Below are positions 57,761 through 64,000 of a stretch of DNA of 64,000 bases, piece by piece. Where the stretch lies: positions 15,186,221 to 15,250,220 of the forward strand of contig OZ023181.1 of assembly GCA_963995505.1 (NCBI GenBank), given 5' to 3'. The notes below the pieces were generated by a model. It was not told the origin of the DNA and ran no database searches. It saw only the letters and a list, made by a program, of their open reading frames with translations. The translations under genes and the position numbers were made by a program. This DNA is from Hypericum androsaemum (taxonomy: Eukaryota; Streptophyta; Magnoliopsida; Malpighiales; Hypericaceae). The number at the start of each line of letters is the position of its first letter. The first letter of the stretch is position 1.

Positions 57761-58557
57761 ATTTGTTGACAGTTGTCAGATGCATAGAAATTCCCAATTT
57801 TCAGCCTAAAGTTTTTTAGGTTAATTTTTTTGACACATTCTTACCCTAGTACTTTGTGATTTATAATATATCAGTGACAAACAGTTTTTTAGTTAATGAT
57901 ACCTGGAGACGTTGTGTTATAAGAGTTTCTTTTTTATTTTTAAATTTTACTGATATTAAATATAACCTTTCAATCTTTATTTTTAATTTTCGAATTTCTT
58001 TATATTTTTTAGAACTTATGTTATAAGAGTTAGGATATTGCGTGAGGGTATCAATCACAGAAATATATTTTTAAAAACTTATGTTATAAGAGTTAGGATA
58101 TTCACGTCAAAAATAATCGTGGGAGGAGATAATATCTAGCGTACAGTCAGTCGTGGAAAACCGAGAATGTGATGAGTCTAAATAATTTGCGTGAAAAAGT
58201 TATTGCTTGACACTTTTCTCTGAAGAGTAACAAATAATGTAAAATCTATCACATTAAAAAATATAGAATAAGAGATAAATTAATTATTTTTTAACAACAA
58301 GAGAAATTAAAAATAAAAACAAGTTACCCCATTCAATAGGGAAGGTTCCCGTTAATTATTATTAAATATATATTGCTATAACGAGATGTGTCACTATCAG
58401 ATTAGTCAAAGAGAATGTGGTCCATGGATGGAAAATGACCCTGCAAATAATCAAGACGAAGAGCCGTAGAATGAACAGTTCCGGCATATTATAAAACCTA
58501 TTTACACGGCTTAAGCATGAAGATTATATTACGTTTTTTTTTGTATGATAAAGAGAG

Positions 58558-58959
58558 ACCAGATTTGGTCCTCTAAAGGTACATCCAGGACAAGTCTGGA
58601 CTAAAAAGGAGGGGGTAATATAGTAATTTTGGGCTAATTTAAGAAGAAAGAGAAATGCGACAAAAAGGGGCATGAACAGTGAAGGGAAGCAATAATTACG
58701 GGATACACCTTCTCCACAAATGGTTGGTAATTTTCTCTATATATATATTAAATAGAAGAAGACGTTTTTTTGTGGAGTTTGTTTCTCTCATCAAAATATA
58801 TATTCTTAATTTTAGTGTATTAAATTTTTGTGGCTCATTATTTGGCATACCATTAGATATAATTGAATATATTTTTTTTTATAATCGAATATATCATTCG
58901 ATATATAATTTAATTAATTATTTAACTTTTTTATTTAAAGTATTTAAAATAATTGGATA
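58558..58959. other. Start of insertion beyond copy B, no gene seen
   Basis: Begins agaccagatttggtcctc, which resembles the right terminus of minisatellite element 2 read inwards (aggatcggatttggtcctgg). It may therefore be the left end of another such element whose array follows at 58960. The other end was not found. Confidence 0.4.
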
Positions 58960-59620
58960 CATCATTCGATATAATTGAGCATATCATTTGATATAACTGG
59001 ACATACCATTCGATATAATTGCGCAAACTATTTAATATAACCGAACATACAAGTCAATTATGACATAACAAACTATTTTATCGGGTAAACCATTCAATAT
59101 AATCGAGTAAACCATTCGATATAACTGAGTAAACTATTCGATATAACCGGATAAACTATTCGATATAACCAAGTAAACTATTATATATAACCAAGTAAAC
59201 CATTCGATATAATCGGGTAAACTATTCGATATAACCGAGTAAACCATTCGATATAACCGGATAAACTATTTGATATAACCAAGTAAACCATTCGATATAA
59301 TCGGATAAACCATTCTATATAACCGAGTAAAATATTTGATATAACCAGATAAACTATTCGATATAACCAAGTAAACCATTTGATATAACTAAGTAAACCA
59401 CGATATAACCGGGTAAACTATTCGATATAACCAAGTAAACTATTCGATATAACTGGGTAAACTATTCGATATAACCAAGTAAACTATTCGATATAACTGG
59501 GTAAACTATTGGATATAACCAAGTAAATTATTCGATATAACCAAGTAAATTATTCGATATAACTGGTTAAACTATTCTATATAATCGAGTACACCATTCG
59601 ATATAATCGGGTTCAAAGGT
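58960..59620. repeat. Minisatellite, 22-23 bp unit (attcgatataaccgagtaaac)
   Basis: Roughly 27 head-to-tail units with variants at the three bases after ataacc (gag, ggg, aag, gga). Highly regular from 59090 to 59600. The unit is a relative of the gccatttgatataacc word in the MULE-like elements. Confidence 0.92.
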
Positions 59621-59654
59621 TGTCTTTAATAATGCGTAGATCTTTCGTATACAA

Positions 59655-60111
59655 TCACTTGCTAGGATAAGGGAATTCATGAACATATTCATGAGCACAG
59701 AAGCGACGTACTTTACGCCCACTTTGCAACCTCATTGACTTATTATGAGGAATTTTCTCTAAAATCCTCTTCCCACCTAGATATGTAACCAGACGTTCCA
59801 CAACTTTTCTGTGCGTAGTCCCAGTTACTGGAGATATGAAAGTGTCAACATCTTCCGTAATCTTCAGCGTAGCTAGAAGATCCATGAACATCAATACCCA
59901 GTTATACCCACTGTTATAACCTCCAGCCAAGATACATTCTTGTATCTCATTGTGAACTAAGACAATATGCTCGGTAAGCACTTGTTCATTATCTCTATGC
60001 ACCCACCGAGAGATACGACGCTTTAATATCTTTCGGCGCATGTCTTGTGCCTCTGCAACACGCACATGTTCAACACACTTTCTTAGACAACACTTCATCC
60101 TCATTGATAAC
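59655..60111 (-). CDS. Unidentified exon-like ORF
   Basis: A minus frame of 149 codons (60104-59655) with even, protein-like composition. It opens with a Cys-containing segment (C-C-x3-C), then a basic helix (KILKRRISRWVHRDNE), a hydrophobic middle and a basic C-terminus ending before a stop at 59655. Just upstream on - is gatgcag followed by gttatc, a good splice acceptor, so it may be a last exon. It was not recognised as any family. It lies between a minisatellite and an LTR with primer site, so it may have been carried by a mobile element. Confidence 0.4.
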
Positions 60112-60323
60112 CTGCATCATAATACAAGTTATTTGGGTCAGCTCACAAGTAGTCTCAATTGATTAAAATCACAATTTTAATCATATCAATGATAAAGAGC
60201 ACAAAGAATATTCACGATATAGTCTTTTATTGCGTGATCCTTGTAGGTTATATTATTTCCCATATTTTTAGTGTCTTAATTCTAAAAATATTGAAATAAA
60301 TATAGTTTAGAACTCATTCTAAA

Positions 60324-60348
60324 ATATATATATATATATATATATATA
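60324..60348. repeat. (AT)n microsatellite
   Basis: About 12 AT units within an AT-rich segment. Confidence 0.9.
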
Positions 60349-60479
60349 AATTATCATAATAATTTTAAAATCAAAATTTTATTAAAAAATTAAATTTTAT
60401 TTGAATAAAACTCATTTTATTCAACCAAGCCTAAAGATAGACTCATTTCAACCAAAATAATCAAATGGGCCGTATAAGA

Positions 60480-61487
60480 ATTTATTGGCCCACAAGCCCA
60501 TACCCGCATTGACTTTAAAGTCAAAAGCGCGGGTTGGGCCCCTAAAAAAATGAAGAAATGGACCCGCGTTGACCCACGGTCAAACCCGCTTCCCCCTTCT
60601 TCTTCTTTTTGACTACGAAATTACGGTTTTGTCTTTTTCGAGTATATATACTCCGACAAAAAATCTGTAAAATGACGGAATTGCCCTCCTCATAATCTCC
60701 TCCATCTCCATCTTCTTCTTCTTCGTCGAACGAAAAGAAGACCTAACCCGGCCAAGGGAAAAATTAGACAAATGACACCGGTCATTGTCTCGTCGCCGAA
60801 TTTGGGCAGTTCTGGTCAATCATCAGACAATACCGGCCATCGACGACTCTCCCTCGTCGAGAAAACAACTTTTCTCGAGCTATAACGAACTCGATCGTTC
60901 GTTCGTCGTAAAAAAAATTGTCGGGCAATTTTTATCCGGTTTTGACCGGAAAAATCCAACCAAGAAGGTCGCCATGGTCCCGATATATTGTCGGAGACAA
61001 GATTTATGATTGTTGTCCTCCGATTTGGTTGATTTTAGAGGGGATTGAAATCGGGGCGAAAAACCCCAGTTTTTGCGAAATTAGGGTTCGTCCCGATTTG
61101 GGGATTTTGGACAAATTCCAATTTAGTCCCTCGAGTTTAACACGTGTACAAGTAAGGACAAAGCGTTTTGAAAAGCGTTTAGAGTGGAACAATTTCACTT
61201 TATTCCCTAAGGATTTCTCACGTTTGTGAAATAAGGACGAAATCCTTATTCGCGTTCCGCGTTAATTTCATATTAGTATCTGAGATTTTCAGCCGTGTGC
61301 AAATAAGGACGAAGTCCTTTCATGCGCGTTTTGAATCACAACTTCAATTCAATTCCCCGATATTTACCAATTGTACAAGTAAGGACAACAGAATGTAAAT
61401 TATCATCCGAATTTTTGAACTCTAAAAATCACATACATGATTTTTGTTTTCAAAAAACTTAATTAGTAACCAGAACAAGAACTAATC
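60480..61487 (-). other. Internal non-coding region of a minus-strand LTR element
   Basis: Adjacent to the primer-binding site at 61488-61501. Read on -, the word tccttacttgtaca or its variant (tccttatttgcacac, tccttatttcacaaac) recurs at about 61384, 61310, 61230 and 61155, each preceded by aaggac-type sequence: four degenerate units about 75-90 bp apart. Small open frames (60613-61009, both strands) have no recognised domain. Confidence 0.45.
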
Positions 61488-61501
61488 TGGCTCTGATACC
61501 A
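61488..61501 (-). other. Primer-binding site (initiator Met tRNA)
   Basis: tggctctgatacca on +, that is TGGTATCAGAGCCA on -, one base inside the end (..AATCTACA) of an LTR. Standard primer site of plant LTR retrotransposons; it fixes the element's orientation as minus. Confidence 0.8.
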
Positions 61502-61502
61502 A

Positions 61503-62021
61503 TGTAGATTCCTGATGGTGATTATAACATAATATAATCAAAAAATCATAAAATAATTGACGTTAAATTAATTAATGAACGAATTCGTTAAATCGTAAAT
61601 ACACTTACTTGTTGTAGTGCAGTATCCACAGGATCGTAACGAATTCTCGTCACTGGTCGGTTCTTACTCACGATATATTGGAGTCGAGAACAATTTTTAC
61701 GACTTTATCTGCCTCGGAGTCGAATCGAGAATTCAGAGATCAAATTAGTAATTTGCCCTTCTTTTTATATGTGTGTCCATTAGTTCACCCCGCGAACTTA
61801 TTACCTTCTCCTTTTCTCCTTTTAAGGGGAGAATTCTTTTCTCCCACGTCACCACCATTTTGTGGTTTTGTTGCCATCTAGCCAAGCTACACTTAGTAGC
61901 TTGTTAAGGTAAGAAGTGAGGTGGCATGCATTTGCCACCAATAGGTGGAGGTGGAGAGAAGTAGATGTAGCCTTTTGCCACATGGCCATGATCAAGCATG
62001 GGTGTAAATCTAACAGTAACA
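61503..62021 (-). repeat. 5' LTR of an unclassified minus-strand LTR element
   Basis: The left edge (tgtagatt) is fixed by the primer site. The right edge at ..taacagtaaca (62021) is the best candidate for the LTR start, giving TGTTAC..TCTACA on - and 519 bp. A TATA-like tatataaaaag read on - lies near 61763-61773. The partner LTR was not found to the left, so the element is truncated or extends in a form I could not see. Confidence 0.5.
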
Positions 62022-64000
62022 ATGTGTATTTCATAATTATTATAATTGGTGGTATTGTAATTTCATATTTTCTGCGTAGCTTTACTGTAATATTAATTGA
62101 ATGAGATTATATCCTTAAAAATACTGAAACTAGAATTTTTAAAAGTAGAACTCGCGAGTTGATAGACGTTTAAAAGTAGAACACTCGAATCTCGATCCGT
62201 CAACGGACAAGTTACACTTACTTCCGCAAGCAAAAAACAATCCCTTGCCAAAAGTCACTAGCACAAACATATATAAATTCACCGAAGTTCAGAATATAAT
62301 TCTTTTATGATATAATAATTGACGTTGATATTTAACTTATGACATTTACTTCTTAAAAAACAGCAATCCCTTAACTCGCCATTCGAACATGTTTGAGGTG
62401 CCGTGTTTTCGCTAGTCTGCTGTTTTATTTCCCTGGTGTTCTAGTTCCCTTAGTGTTGCCTTCAAGGTTTTGTCTTTAGCCTGCGGGTTATGATTGTGCT
62501 CTGTTGCACTCTCTGCAACGTTGCCATCTCTGTTTTTTTTCTTGCATCTTTGGGGACTGTTGTACTTTTGCATTCTCTTTTAATGAATTGAATTTTACCT
62601 CTCAAAAAAGAAATTAAAATCAATATTATATTTCACCATTCAGTCAATTCATTGTTATGTCTTACTTTGTGCCAATAGAACGTGTATCACGCACCTCATG
62701 ACTTCTAACAAGTCAACCGGTAAGTGGCACATAGCTGTGATTTAGAAGAGAAAAAACCTGGTGTGGGTGACACCCTACAGCTTAGAATTTTATGCTATTT
62801 TAATCTCATGTTGATGTTGTCAAGATTTGTGAGCTAGTGGTATTTAGTTAGCAGTCAGCTGGAAAATACTACCCATGATAAAATGTTCAACTACAGATAT
62901 ATTGTTCAAATGGGGTTAGGTCAGGTCTACGAGGCCTAAAGTTCTTGGTAATTATGGTTCCGCTGTGACCTTGACGAGGTTGTCAAGGGCAACTAATGTG
63001 TCCTTGCTGTACAAGGAAAATGAAGTAAAAAGAGAGCCCAGTGGTATAAAATATATACGTCAAAGGGCATGTAGCCTAAGAAAATTATACGTTGTCAAAT
63101 TCAAAGAGATCCTGAGTAGTATAAAAGATATACAATAGCTCTTGAACGTAACTTGTGTTAGGAATTAGACGGCAATATAAAACGACAGCAACAACAATCA
63201 GCTACATAAAATCGTACATATAGCAGTATAACATGGACCCGAAATAATACGACAGATTTGGGACAAAGTCCATCAACTTGTTCATCTAATTGATATATTT
63301 CTAAACGTTGGATGGATAGGTCAAGTGGTATAAAGTTTAATGATAATTTGTTTTAAATTCTATAAGCAGTGTTTAAAATTTAGAAAGAACTATACAAAAT
63401 CAACTTATAAAGAATTATAAATCTCTAAACCAGTCATTTCTACAGCAAAACCGCCAACCAGTATGACTTTCGCATGTCGCAACTAATTGAATAGCGAAGA
63501 TGTCGCGATTAATACTATGTACTTACAATTAGACCCTACATCCTTTTTCGAGCTAAATGATATATTGTACACAGACTTTTCAGTTTAATTATAACAAGAT
63601 AACAAGCTTAATCACTATAACGATGGCCTCCGCATGTGTGAGAAGGTGAACCTTCGAAGCAACAATTATATCAATGACTAATAAAATAAAGTGGACGGCA
63701 CATTGGCGAGACAACTTGGCAAAAAAAAATTTCAAAAGAAAAAATAAATAGTGCCGTATCTCCTTGTCAGATCCGCTATAAATAATTTATGCAATTTGAA
63801 ACTCTTGGTTTGTCGAATGATGGCCAAGTCTTAAGGAGGATTCTTCAAAAAAAAGTATAAGGAGGAGATGTGTTCAGACTTCGGCAATACTGTATCTAAT
63901 AGATTCCTAACAACTAGACATCAATCATTATGGGGAAGTGTCATATGTCGTGATAGCGACCGGAGAGATATGATCATATTTTTTCAACCTTAAAAATTTC
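62022..64000. other. No gene seen; possible LINE tail at 62395-62625
   Basis: At 62395-62625 a G/T-rich stretch ends tttaatgaattgaattttac then cctctc and an A run, the look of a LINE 3' untranslated tail on +. The rest to 64000 is AT-rich, with no ORF above background, no array and no termini that I could pair. Confidence 0.4.

Larger units (their letters stand above)
51752..58557. repeat. Duplicated segment, copy B (partner 3886-8814)
   Basis: Same orientation and order as copy A. It contains the uninterrupted site for the copia insertion (around 51752) and for minisatellite element 1 (around 58335). Conversely it carries two insertions missing from copy A. An additional 320 bp (57440-57760) is present here and absent in A, bounded by the short repeat aata, as expected of a deletion in A. 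The copy ends at the insertion near 58557. Confidence 0.85.

Noticed and set aside
58547..60200. Shared word atgataaagag at about 58549 and 60188 as a target duplication of a 1.6-kb element
   Set aside because: The sequences inside the two flanks are not inverted repeats of each other, and the right flank does not continue with the copy A sequence (attgtattatg) expected at an empty site. Probably chance in AT-rich DNA.

Overview
This is a stretch of flowering-plant nuclear DNA: AT-rich, gene-poor and built almost entirely of nested transposable elements. Plant markers include Ty1/copia and Ty3/gypsy retrotransposons with initiator-Met tRNA primer sites, TRIMs, Cassandra elements carrying 5S-rRNA-like promoters, L1 LINEs with a C-terminal RNase H, Mutator-like elements (MULEs) with 9-bp target duplications, and a plant subgroup IVa-like bHLH gene. 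The species cannot be named from the sequence. Only one host gene looks intact: the four-exon bHLH gene on + at about 43862-45342.

Layout. 1-3885: 3' part of a decayed copia element with its 3' LTR. 3886-8814: copy A of a large duplication whose copy B lies at 51752-58557. Copy-specific insertions in each copy leave empty sites in the other. 9935-13010: SIRE-like copia remnant. 14897-25059: a MuDR-type MULE (transposase N-terminus, plus a GRF zinc-finger relic on the other strand) into which a SIRE-like solo LTR inserted; two different gypsy-type solo LTRs then inserted into that, and a retroposed piece into one of those. 25862-29503: three short MULE-like elements that each carry a minisatellite and a 9-bp target duplication. 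A fourth of the same kind sits in copy A at 7055-8600, with its empty site in copy B. 29941-31640: probable Pack-MULE relic holding a tandem TRIM (three LTRs, two internal domains). 31870-41230: an L1 LINE on -, split by a MULE (34944-37443, which itself holds a second MULE at 36232-37345) and by a very young non-autonomous gypsy element (37738-40901). 42041-43120: another LINE 3' end. 43862-45342: the bHLH gene. 46535-51475: decayed copia element on -. 51752-58557: copy B, holding a 1.2-kb MULE with exact target duplication, a MuDR remnant with a Cassandra element inside it, and the inherited Cassandra copy. 58557-62021: a further minisatellite, an unidentified exon-like ORF on -, and an LTR with primer-binding site. 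62022-64000: no gene seen.

The genes do not form a pathway. What the window offers is a readable insertion history. Target duplications, paired empty sites, LTR divergence and nesting order let many events be placed relative to each other. The features most worth attention are the minisatellite-bearing MULE-like elements, the gag-protease-only gypsy element, the Cassandra copies with 5S-like promoters, and the MuDR/GRF element.
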